A stretch of 64,000 nt of DNA from Ptychodera flava (lineage: Eukaryota > Hemichordata > Enteropneusta > Ptychoderidae), in assembly GCF_041260155.1 (NCBI RefSeq), contig NC_091931.1:12383361-12447360 (forward strand). The letters are read 5' to 3'. Below the pieces are notes generated by a model, which saw only the letters and a program-made list of their open reading frames with translations, had not been told where the DNA came from and did no database searches. Position numbers and translations under genes: made by a program. Positions 38,787 to 64,000 of this stretch are shown one piece after another. Positions within the stretch are counted from its first letter, which is position 1. Each line of letters starts with the position of its first letter.

Positions 38787-38967
38787 GGCTACCAGCGATA
38801 GCAGAATAGCTTGCTATACGATGACTAAAGGTTGCTGTGGTGGCTGACCCCAGAAGATAATACAACCAATGTAAGGAAATGTCTTGAAGACCTGTATCAA
38901 TATTTAAATTGCACGAATGCATACATGAATGTCTGATGATATATATACCCCTGACAACGCTGAAATG

Positions 38968-39265
<298 letters not shown>

Positions 39266-39274
39266 AGACCAAAG

Positions 39275-39473
<199 letters not shown>

Positions 39474-39537
39474 ACACAGTGTTCCAGGACAGAAGATCCC
39501 TGGTGGATTGTGCATCGGATTAATAAATGAAAACAAC

Positions 39538-40099
39538 GTTGAAAAGGAGCAAGCTTACACTCTGGTTATTTCGTCTAGATTTAGATGTATTTTTTTGCGT
39601 ACGACCTTTCGCTCTATAGGTAAAGCTTCTTGGTCTACATCTAAAGAGACAGATCTCAGTGTGTTTGAAAATTACAAGCTATCAGTGATCTTTGTTGGAT
39701 TTGGATTTAACCTACACAGAAGTTAAATGAACGTTGTTGAAGGCTTCAAAATGTACATCGATGGTGTTATGTAGAAGACTTTGGAAATGACATAGTGTGT
39801 AGACGACTTTGAAAAAGCAGAAGTGGATGGGACTGAAACAATTTACATTGCAATCTGGGTAGGAAAAAATGTCCAGAATACAGAAAAGAAAGTACCTGAT
39901 TAGTTATGGGACTTATCTTGATGATACCGGTTATGGAAAAAGGCATGAGTGAGGACAAAGGAAAAGTGAGATTTGTACGTTTTATCACTCTCTTAAAATG
40001 TACCTGAAAAGTTCTACCTCTAAAGCGAAACGTCGTACGCAATAAAATGCATCTAAGTCTCGAAGAAATAATTAGAGTGCCAGCGTGCTTCTTTTCAAC
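39538..40099. repeat. Fold-back element with ~125-base arms
   Basis: The left arm reads GTTGAAAAGGAGCAAGCTTA, TTATTTCG, TTAGATGTAT and TTTTTTGCGTACGACCTTTC. The right arm, inverted, reads GTTGAAAAGAAGCACGCTGG, TTATTTCTTCGAGACTTAG and TTATTGCGTACGACGTTTCG. The ~300-base centre is unique. The arms are roughly 75% alike by eye. Unrecognised, non-coding. Confidence 0.65.
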
Positions 40100-40920
40100 A
40101 CTCTATGATATTATATCAGAAAGTTTTATCTAAATTGTTAATACATGAGAATCCTTATTGCAGTTTTGACGCAGGTTAAACGAATTCCTAAACTAACGCC
40201 TCCAGTGCATCAGCTTTTTGTAATCGACGCCCCCTCAGTGACCTCATTTTCGCACTGCAATTTTTTATGATGTCATCTCATCGTCACAATGGGGCAGCAG
40301 GACATGGCGTCACTATTGCACCATTGAACTGCAAAATGGTAAACTCGCATCACACTGCCTCATCAGGACAATGTGTGATAATGGCATTCTAGAACCCGAG
40401 TATTTTCAAAATTTTCACGCTGTAATGTCACATAGATAAATTTTGGTTGTCATAGAAGCATGACTTTAGTTTTCGCTGTTTGGCTGTTTTAACATTGTCT
40501 TAGAAACCTTCGGTGATATCGGAAAACAACATTTTCCGTCTGAGAACCCGATGAACACCGTTACAGGAAATACTTAATGTATAAACGTCAGTGAATATAT
40601 TAACTCATCCGTATGTTGGTGAAGGGAAAGCTCGTCGACAATTTTCAGGAAGGAACCGTGGATATTCCATTGTGGACGCCACTTCTTGATGTGGACCACA
40701 CTTGCACAACTTGAGGCACTCGCCAGTAATATGTTACTGAAATCATACAACTGTATTGACAAACTTAAGTACGCACTATTAGACAACTGAGCTACGAAAT
40801 CTCTGTGATCGGTCGCAGTGACTGTATTGCGCAGGTCAAGGCTATGCGTTGCCAAACAGCGCAGGAAAATGCCAGAAAACGAGACCGCAGCATGAACCAT
40901 CGGAATTTAGGGATACTTAC
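40100..40920. other. 5' intron region of transporter copy C
   Basis: No exon recognised. A 108-codon minus-strand frame at 40574-40900 lies immediately after the putative leader-exon donor and is most simply intronic chance sequence. Confidence 0.4.
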
Positions 40921-41065
40921 TGAAATTTAGGCCTTGCATTTATGTACCAGGGAAACACTGCGGATCAGAATCGGACAGTATCCTATATAACCCTCTCTTC
41001 TGTTGAAGCTAGTGGACGACATGTTGACCCCTTGTATGAGCTTAAGGTTGAACTGCAGAGGGCAT
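40921..41065 (-). other. Putative non-coding leader exon of transporter copy C
   Basis: On the minus strand it ends AAATTTCA|GTAAGT, an excellent donor. The acceptor-like TATCTTCTGGGGTCAG at about 38860 lies just before the copy C ATG. It aligns with 30002-30170 (copy B). A TATATATA stretch at about 41241-41249, on the minus strand upstream, could be a core promoter, though the transcription start is not known. Confidence 0.5.
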
Positions 41066-42451
41066 AATACAGAGCAAGGTTCTCTTCATAAAAGTATATA
41101 GAGCAACGAAAAATGTAAACATAATCGTGCCATGCGTTATGCGCGTGATATGTTTATTTGCATTGTGGTTATTATTATGCAAATAACAGCTATTAGACTC
41201 TGCAAGCATGTTAATCGATAGCCCGATGTTAAAACAAAGCTATATATAACGGCAGCAGCTTCTCACAAGCAAGTGTCCTGTTCTATCCCTTATAAGTCGA
41301 AGTCCGTGGGGACTAGTGCTTTTGGTCAGTTTGTCCGTCCGTCCGTGTTTCAGTAACTAAGCATTTCTAAAACATGCGTAAACTGAATTCTTCCAAAGTT
41401 GATACAAGAACATTGAATTATGTCATACTTATGCACGTCGATTTGTTCCACGATGCACATCATGTTTTGTTGAGATTTTTCATGTCTTGAGGCCTAATTC
41501 AGACATGTCTTAACATATTTTAGTCAAAGTTGGTACAAGGACATTGACCTACGTTATATACATGCTAGCATGGATGTAGGAAGACTACCTCCATGACGCT
41601 AGTCAATTGGTTAACAATGCGATGCAATATGTCTGCCTGGTGGCCATTTTGTTACGATTTTTTCATGTTCACCCAGAGTCACCAAGCATTAATTTGCTAC
41701 CGTCTCAATATCTGATGTTTTGATGTGCCACAATCTAGACATGTGAACTTGTTCAAACAAACATGTATGATCAAATTAGGTAAAAAGGGCCAACGCCGTC
41801 AAAATGCTATAACTCAAACCACAAGCCAGATTGCCTTGATATTTGGTACATAGGTACCTTGCACAAACTTCATGCAAATGTATTGTCCTACAAATGTATG
41901 ACTACTTTTCATTTAGCTCCGCTGTCAGCGACGCTAAGCTCATAGCTGGTCATGTTTTCCCTGGATATTAACAGCAAGTTATTGGAAGCTGCCTGTATGG
42001 TGGTTATAACTTTAAAAACGACTTTCGTACATGATTGCATGTGGCACATTGAAACACCCGATGTCACTGAGGTATTTAGTTTTGTATGGCTATCACTGCC
42101 ATTACTATTGCTATTTGCCATCAATACTCTCTTCACATATCACTTGTTGAATTCAACCATTGAACCATAACTGTACTACAAAATCACTCTCGGCCATTAA
42201 GCCTCATCTGTATCGCAGTATTTTAGCCACAGATCAAATTATTAAACAGGATTCAACCCTCTCCGAGGACTTGTAGTCAAAGTACCCATTACCAGGCGGG
42301 GACTGTGTCATCAAAGATGACTTGTTTTACAGGTTTCATGAGTGCTAGTGCTAATGATCAGTTCTTTGTGTGAGAACTTTTCGTCGGTATTTTGATAAGG
42401 ACAGAGTGAAGTATACCGAGGATGTTCCGTTGATCGCAGGAGGAAGATTTA
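41066..42451. other. Upstream region of transporter copy C; possible diverged dispersed repeat
   Basis: From about 41290 the sequence has features common to dispersed repeats: AAGTCCGTGGGGACTAGTGC, a short GTCC run and repeated AAAGTTGRTACAAGRACATT words at about 41395 and 41527. No coding exon seen. Confidence 0.4.
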
Positions 42452-43044
42452 GCCACAGGCGGCCCAATCACTATTATTAATAAGCTTATTATTGACTTTT
42501 CTCCGTTTTCTCTGTCACTGTCAGTCCCTCTCCTTCATGCTCTGACTGATCGTAGTAAATAAAAAAAATGACTATATAGCCTAACCTATAGCTTCTTGAC
42601 TCTTTATTTATTTTACACCCCATTACAAGGACGTTTATCTCTCCTATACACATCTTGTAATTAACTAGTCAACACAACTAATTATGCTTATCCGTTGACT
42701 TATCAAGGGTTGGTCAACATTGCAAAGATAGAGATGTAAATGAAAAAGGACCTTTCCTATCTTTCCCGATGTTGACTAACCCATAAAATCGGTGAAAATC
42801 CACGGATTAGCATAATTAGTCATGTTGACTAATTCATTACAAGATGTGTGTATATTGAGAGATAAACGTCCTTGTAATGGGGTGTAGAATAAATAAAGAG
42901 TCAAGAGGCTAGGTTAGGCTATAAAGTCATTTATTTTTATTTACTACGATCAGTCAGAGCATGAAGAAAAGGAGAAGAACTGATAGAGAAAACTGAGAAA
43001 AACTCAATAATAAGCTTATTAATAGTGATTGGGCCGCCTGTGGT
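42452..43044. repeat. Long fold-back (MITE-like) element, arms ~280 bases
   Basis: The left end is CCACAGGCGGCCCAATCACT and the right end its inverse, AGTGATTGGGCCGCCTGTGG. The arms stay alignable almost to the centre, for example AATAAGCTTATT, CTGACTGATCGTAGTAAATA, TTGACTCTTTATTTATT, CCATTACAAGGACGTTTATC and CATCTTGTAATKAACTAGTC. Only about 60 bases in the middle are unpaired. TTTAG and TTTAA flank the two ends, a possible 4-base TTTA target duplication. No coding frame. Confidence 0.85.
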
Positions 43045-43736
43045 TTAACCTACATATAGACTTGATTTCATTCCTTGGCAGAAGACCAACTTTATGAGTA
43101 CACGTTGAGTTCATCATCGTGACGAACATATTTTGACGTCAAGGCACAAGGGACTCAGGCTCCTTGTTTGTTTGTTTGTTTGTTTATGCATGTTTGTTTA
43201 TTTGTTATGTGTGATTATTTCCATATACAATAAAGAACTAATAAAGAGTTGTATTTGTGTAGATATTTGTCTATAAAGAACGGTGCTTGTTTGTTAATTT
43301 GTTGGTTTTGTTTGTTTACAAATATAGTCAATAAATTATACTTTAACAAACACTAATACAATCCCACACATGAAATAAAGTATACTCCGCCTTTGCCATG
43401 AGCAGTAAGCACTCATCTGTGTCCACCACTCTCTCAGAATACTCACCCCTTCTAACAACTCACAGGGAGTGCATCTCTGCTTGGCATTTTTTCCAAACTA
43501 CCATATTTTCAAGTCCAGCAAAAGAAAACAAACAGAATAAATGCCTGACAAATAAAATACCGCTCGTGTGCAGAGAACATTACCTGTACTTACTGTATCC
43601 ACTCATTAATTTACTGTAATCGGATGGAAAGATTAAAACCGGCGATTTTTCACATCGTACCCCCAGCTTTCTTTGACGCAATCCAAGTGCCACGCTTTGT
43701 CGGGCTTACACGTGATTTAAATTCAAATTTGACCAA
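43045..43736. other. No supported gene; short GTTT repeats
   Basis: Contains a short (GTTT)n tract at about 43165-43185 and a similar one near 43285-43315. If the minus-strand candidate at 43737-44280 is real, this is its 3' flank. Confidence 0.4.
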
Positions 43737-44280
43737 TCAGATGGCGTGTAGCTCCTGCATCGCTATTCACATTACCGTTGCGAGCCTCTTCCAAAAGAGA
43801 ACTTACATCGATAAGTTTTGCCCTGGTTTTTGTGTCGCCTTTAAAGCCGCAATTTTCAAAGCCCAGTTTTTTCGCATTAGTGGAAATCTCCAGCCAGTCA
43901 ACCACTTGGCCAGTACGATGTTTGATTTCTATAACATTAATTACACAAACTAATCTCAGATTTTTGTCACCTTTTGCTAATCCTGCAAACAGAGTTTGTA
44001 CAAGCGTTTGGTTGACGGTCGGTTCAAATCGCCTACGGTCGAATTTCCTAAAAAATCGTCTTCCAGTCGCATTAGAATTTGAATATAACCACAGAGTTCC
44101 ATCGGCAGCAGCTTCGCGCTGACCATTTAGCAGTCTGTCTGCGTTTTTGCGGCCGGGAAAAAACTAAAAAGTGGCATTTTCTGAAGCGTGTGCCCGCGTG
44201 TTGCCTGTTTGGTGTCCACTTACACAATGAACACCGCCATAGTTTCGCATCCTTTTAAAGGGAGGCTCCGCCATTAAGAA
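43737..44280 (-). CDS. Candidate small two-exon gene or gene relic
   Basis: On the minus strand an ATG at 44277 (codon 44275-44277) opens MAEPPFKRMRNYGGVHC, followed at once by a consensus donor (TGT|GTAAGT). About 60 bases later an acceptor-like CCACTTTTTAG precedes, in the matching phase 0, a ~140-codon open frame: FFPGRKNADRLLNGQREAAA, GTLWLYSNSN, RRFEPTVNQTLVQTLFAGLA, RLVCVINVIEIKHRTGQVV, ENCGFKGDTKTRAKLIDV and HLIGQI before TGA at 43737. The frame has no internal ATG, so it only makes sense as a spliced exon or a decayed frame. The start region faintly recalls a THAP zinc finger (single Cys, then TF..FPGRK) but lacks most of its cysteines, so I do not assign a function. Alternatively the in-frame TAG is a true stop and this is a dead transposon gene. 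Confidence 0.35.
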
Positions 44281-44989
44281 TCAGTTCACGCTTGTCGCTT
44301 GATAATGTGAGTGCGAATGTGAGGGACATTGAGGGTTTGTCTGAAAAGTCAATACTACTCCTATCCCCGCTGTCAACAAATTAAAAAGAGAAATTCTTTA
44401 TTCAACTACAAATTTCAGCCTGATAAAGCCATAGTTTTGTAATATCATATAAAATAGTGCTACAACCATTAGCGTTGCGTGTCAGTTCAGTTACTGAAAG
44501 TATTTTACAATCCCAGAACCCTACCACAAATCATAGAACGTTAAGGAAGAAGTTTCACCAATTTTTTTTAAACAATGGTCAATCAATTTCAAATTTGCTC
44601 AAAATCAACATTTAACTGGCAAACAGACCTTTGGCTTCTTTAGGGAAGAGCATGAGAGTCGTTCCATTCATGGGTGAGCACCATTTCAAAGCAGAGTGGG
44701 CAAAGCAGAAAATATCAGATTTCGATCAGTTTGTGTTTTGGTATGATGGTGAATTCTGCGACCTTTACAGCGATGGATCGCATCGGATCGAATGTTGATG
44801 ATGATGAAGTGTTCAGTACAATATCAAGATTCACCGAGATGGTCTGTCATGATCGAACGAAGCACTTCCTATGGCACTATAAAAATCATTCGGTAAGAAT
44901 ACGTAAATGGAATTGGTTGGGAGTGAAAAAATGGGCTAGCAGGAGATACTTTCAAGCCACAGAAGGAAAGAAATTTTTTATTTGTGCAA
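44281..44989. other. No supported gene
   Basis: Possible promoter side of the candidate at 43737-44280. The plus-strand frame at 44674-45126 (150 codons) runs into the dispersed repeat at 44990 and has no recognised domain. Confidence 0.35.
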
Positions 44990-45440
44990 AAACATTAAAA
45001 ATAGCAATTTTATCACCATATTTTGAACTCCAATGGCCGTTTGCACCTGTGTTATCATCTGATAATTATATTGAACATTGTTTTCAGCATGGAATTCAAA
45101 TAAAAAAAATTACTCGTTATCGCTGAGGGCAGTCATACATTTTTATCTTGCCACCCTCTTATCACAAATACGTTCCCCATGTTACAGCACTAAAATTGGT
45201 TCGCTGTTTTCTATCAGCCCCGAGCTGGTTCATCGCTCTTTGGCAAGGTATGTTCTGTGATTTGTCAATTTGCATCATTGTTCTGTGTTTAAACGACAGA
45301 TTCATCAGTGACTTTGCTCAACCCATTTTGTGTTCCAATTGCATCCCATCTACAGAAAAGTTGATGTTATTGATGAAATATTTCAGTATACAAAGATCAT
45401 GTTGAATATACATCATGACGTTTTGCGGGAACAATGAGTA
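44990..45440 (+). repeat. Dispersed repeat, copy 2 (partner at 5330-5770)
   Basis: Colinear with 5330-5770. Shared words include TTATCATCTGATAA, TTGTTTTCAGCATGGAATTC, TTACTCGTTATCG, CTCTTATCACAAATACGTTC, GATTCATCAGTGACTTTGCT (diverged) and ATTTCAGTATACAAAG. Both copies are in the same orientation. Confidence 0.6.
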
Positions 45441-46040
45441 ATAATTTCCTTAATGCTTACTCTGGAAGCAGAAAATCGCCGCCTGTTCATGATTCTTGTA
45501 GCGTTAAATGTGTTACACCAAATTCAGTCAGATGACGGGCACTCTGCTTTTCTGAATTGATAGTCTGAATCGAGTACCATTAAGCATTGTTACTTAAATC
45601 AACATAAGCTTGAAAATAAACTATGTGATGATACAAACTCAGATGTTTAAAGATAACTGCCTGACAGAAGTTATAACAGAATGCCGAACCGATAAAAATA
45701 CCAACTACAGATGTATTGAATAAGCTGCATGGACGTTACCACCGCCAGCACATCGGCCGCATTGTTTTGTTCGCTAACGCCGAATTGCATATACGTACGT
45801 ACTTACGCACCCACGCGTCATCTCACGTAATGCTTATGTTTCTAAGGCTGAAGACAACAGTTGAAGGGCGCCCGTGTGCATAGCAGTCGTCAAGTGCATT
45901 TGAGTGTGAGTTTCAGAGCCGCAGTCATAGTGACGTATCCAGGCATCGTGTAGTGAAAGAATAACTGTATTTATTCCCCCTCTCTAATACTGCCATCCGA
46001 TTTCCGGTTGGCTCCAGGCGTATCGCCCGATGCGCAGAGT
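45441..46040. other. No supported gene
   Basis: Nothing recognised; flank of the fold-back element at 46041-46573. Confidence 0.4.
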
Positions 46041-46573
46041 CAGCATTTATGCCAAATTCATCTAGTTGTAGTACAGGCCCTCGGAAATGGGGTCTATAGT
46101 AGTTGTACGTCTCTGTGAGTTGCTTGAAGGCATGTGCACTACTGTGGTGCTTATAGTTGCCCCTTGCTATGTACTGTATAGAGAAATTGTCGGAGAAATA
46201 CTGTGACCGCGTGTTACTGTGCTATGGAAGACCAGTCACGACATGCTACATGCGAGTTTTTTAAACTGCGATCTGTGGTTAGGGTTAGGGTTAGAGTTAG
46301 GGTAAGAGGTTAGGGTTAAGGTTAGGGGTTAGGATTAGGGGTAGGCGTTAGGGTTAGGGTTAGTTAGGGTTAGGGTTTAGGGTTAGGATTAGGGTTAGGG
46401 TAGGGTTAGGGTTAGGGTTAGGATTAAGTCGCAGATCACAGTTTAAAGATGCAGGTGGCATGTCACTGATCGTGACCGGTCTTCCATACTGTGCAATACT
46501 ACAACTATATTTACCATAGACCCCATTTCTGAGGGTCTGTACTACAACTGCGTGAATTTGACATAAATACTGA
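46041..46573. repeat. Fold-back element with telomere-like (TTAGGG)n core
   Basis: The left arm has CAGCATTTATGCCAAATTCA, GTTGTAGTACAGGCCCTCGG, AAATGGGGTCTATAGTA, GCTATGGAAGACCAGTCACG and TTTAAACTGCGATCTGTGG. The right arm, inverted, has CAGTATTTATGTCAAATTCA, GTTGTAGTACAGACCCTCAG, AAATGGGGTCTATGGTA, CAGTATGGAAGACCGGTCAC and TTTAAACTGTGATCTGCGAC. The left arm carries about 75 extra bases. Between the arms, at about 46273-46425, lie some 25 imperfect TTAGGG units including TTAGAG, TTAAGG and TTAGGGG variants. The whole resembles a non-autonomous transposon that carries the repeat, not a chromosome end. Confidence 0.8.
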
Positions 46574-47049
46574 TTATCATTTAGGTTTCCAGTGCAGTTT
46601 GGTATTTATGCAAAAACACAATAATGACAAAAATATTACATTTTACCAACAATATTCCCAATCATAAATTTATTAAAAGCGTATTTTTACAAGATTGTTA
46701 TGATTGCTAATACCATATTGCCCTGTGGGTATGCTCCCATGTTTGTATCACAGAGTATTCGCTGTGAATAAGCCGGATGTTTAGCGTTTTGGGCACGAAA
46801 CCTGACTAGATACTTTCCTGACTGATACTTTCGCTCGACGGCATCTTGCAGTAAGTCTGTGACTTCCATGATATTGAGCCAACAACTTGTATGTATGTGC
46901 TGTATGTATTATCTTGTGCCTGTCCAGCCCATACTTTACAAAATACCGAAAATGTGTGTTTAAAATAGGCAAATCATCATGGTGCAATACAAGACTAAAA
47001 ACAGTTTCTCTCTTCCAGACCTATCATCATCAAGGAAATTTGTTAAATT
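46574..47049. other. No supported gene; 3' flank of the pentraxin-sushi gene
   Basis: TTTATT at about 46670 (AATAAA on the minus strand) could be a distant poly(A) signal for the gene ending at 47592. Otherwise nothing recognised. Confidence 0.4.
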
Positions 47050-47480
47050 CTTTCATGCAACGTGCATTGAAAAAATCTTTGAAGGTAACTGAATGTAATT
47101 AATACTTTTAACAGGCAAGAACCTTGCATTTGCCACTAAGAAGAGAGATTTTTTGTTAATTTTTTATGCAACATGCATTCAAAAAATCGTTGAAGGTAAC
47201 TGAATTTAATTAATACTTTTAACAGGCAAGAACCTTACATTTGCCACTAAGAACGAGATTTTTTGTTAATTTTTTTTTATGCAACACCCATTCAAAAGAT
47301 CTTTGAAGGTAACTGAATGTAATTAATACTTTTAACAGGCAAGAACCTTACATTTGCCACTAAGAAGGAGATTTTTTGTTAATTTTTTCATGCAACATGC
47401 ATTCAAAAAATCTTTGAAGGTAACGGAATGTAATTAATACTTTTAACAGGCAAGAACCTTACATTTTCCATTGAGAAGGA
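47050..47480. repeat. ~110-base minisatellite, about four units
   Basis: Units share GAAGGTAACTGAATGTAATT, AATACTTTTAACAGGCAAGA, ACCTTACATTTGCCACTAAG and TTTTTTGTTAATTTTTTATG, then GCAACATGCATTCAAAAAAT. Starts are near 47082, 47192, 47304 and 47414, so the period is 110-112. Units are over 90% alike by eye. It begins about 110 bases beyond the stop of the pentraxin-sushi gene, probably in its 3' untranslated or flanking DNA. Confidence 0.9.
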
Positions 47481-47591
47481 GAGGGTACTGTAACAAGTAC
47501 CCTCCTATCATGAAGAACCTTGAATGTGCAAATGCACATCACAATGTAAGTTTTGTGAAACAATCAGAACCAGCTTGGGACTTCCATTCAT

Positions 47592-63987
<16,396 letters not shown>

Positions 63988-64000
63988 GTTTATTCTTGCC

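Noticed and set aside
40910-40950. ATACTTACTG at the edge of the leader exon resembles the 5' end of U1 snRNA (ATACTTACCTG)
   Set aside because: No U1 stem-loops or Sm site follow. The motif is simply a splice donor read on the other strand, and the matching site at 29996-30002 is also a donor.
43624-44122. Two overlapping plus-strand frames of about 110 codons
   Set aside because: They are antisense to the better-structured minus-strand candidate at 43737-44280.
43737-44280. THAP zinc-finger call for the candidate small gene
   Set aside because: Only a TF..FPGRK-like word fits; the C2CH zinc ligands are not all present.
46273-46425. TTAGGG repeats taken as a chromosome end
   Set aside because: They are short, imperfect and enclosed by inverted arms, with genes on both sides.
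47050-47480. Regular ~110-base repeats as a CRISPR-like array
   Set aside because: The whole unit is repeated without unique spacers, and the context is clearly eukaryotic.

Overview
The window looks like AT-rich nuclear DNA of an animal, probably a marine invertebrate. Its genes have short exons with GT-AG introns. Symmetrical phase-1 exons encode extracellular modules. Non-LTR retrotransposon (LINE) pieces, fold-back elements and TTAGGG-type repeats are present. I cannot fix the phylum; the gene content would suit a hemichordate, cephalochordate, echinoderm or lophotrochozoan. No operons, CRISPR arrays or retrovirus-like elements were seen.

All supported protein genes lie on the minus strand. 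(1) 14.4-38.8 kb holds a head-to-tail family of SLC16-like (monocarboxylate transporter-type) major facilitator genes. Copy C (34711-38786, four coding exons, 487 aa) looks complete. Copy B (20491-27874) is complete up to its last transmembrane helix, where a ~0.6 kb element with inverted ends has been inserted. The displaced tail of the last exon survives at 19815-19912. Copy A is only a first coding exon (14451-14649). Copies B and C each have a related, probably untranslated leader exon about 2.1 kb upstream.

(2) 47592-63987 holds one large gene for a secreted or extracellular mosaic protein. Its parts are a signal peptide, a pentraxin domain on two exons, a PAN/apple domain, a small six-cysteine EGF-like exon and 15 sushi/CCP exons. 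The reading frame joins across all 20 exons and ends in a stop within the last CCP exon, except for a one-base insertion in CCP6. The CCP array is a tandem expansion of a ~1.5 kb two-CCP unit whose introns are also nearly identical between copies.

(3) 0-14 kb and the spaces between genes are mostly non-coding. They hold decayed LINE pieces (7330-8790 minus, 8895-9020 plus, 25040-25560 plus), several families of short inverted-repeat elements, fold-back elements (32966-33580, 39538-40099, 42452-43044 and 46041-46573, the last with a telomere-like core), degenerate tandem arrays (17520-18370, 20641-21880, 47050-47480) and many microsatellites. A small two-exon gene or gene relic may lie at 43737-44280 on the minus strand.

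Exon boundaries were set by reading splice sites, phases and similarity between copies by eye. No database search was possible.
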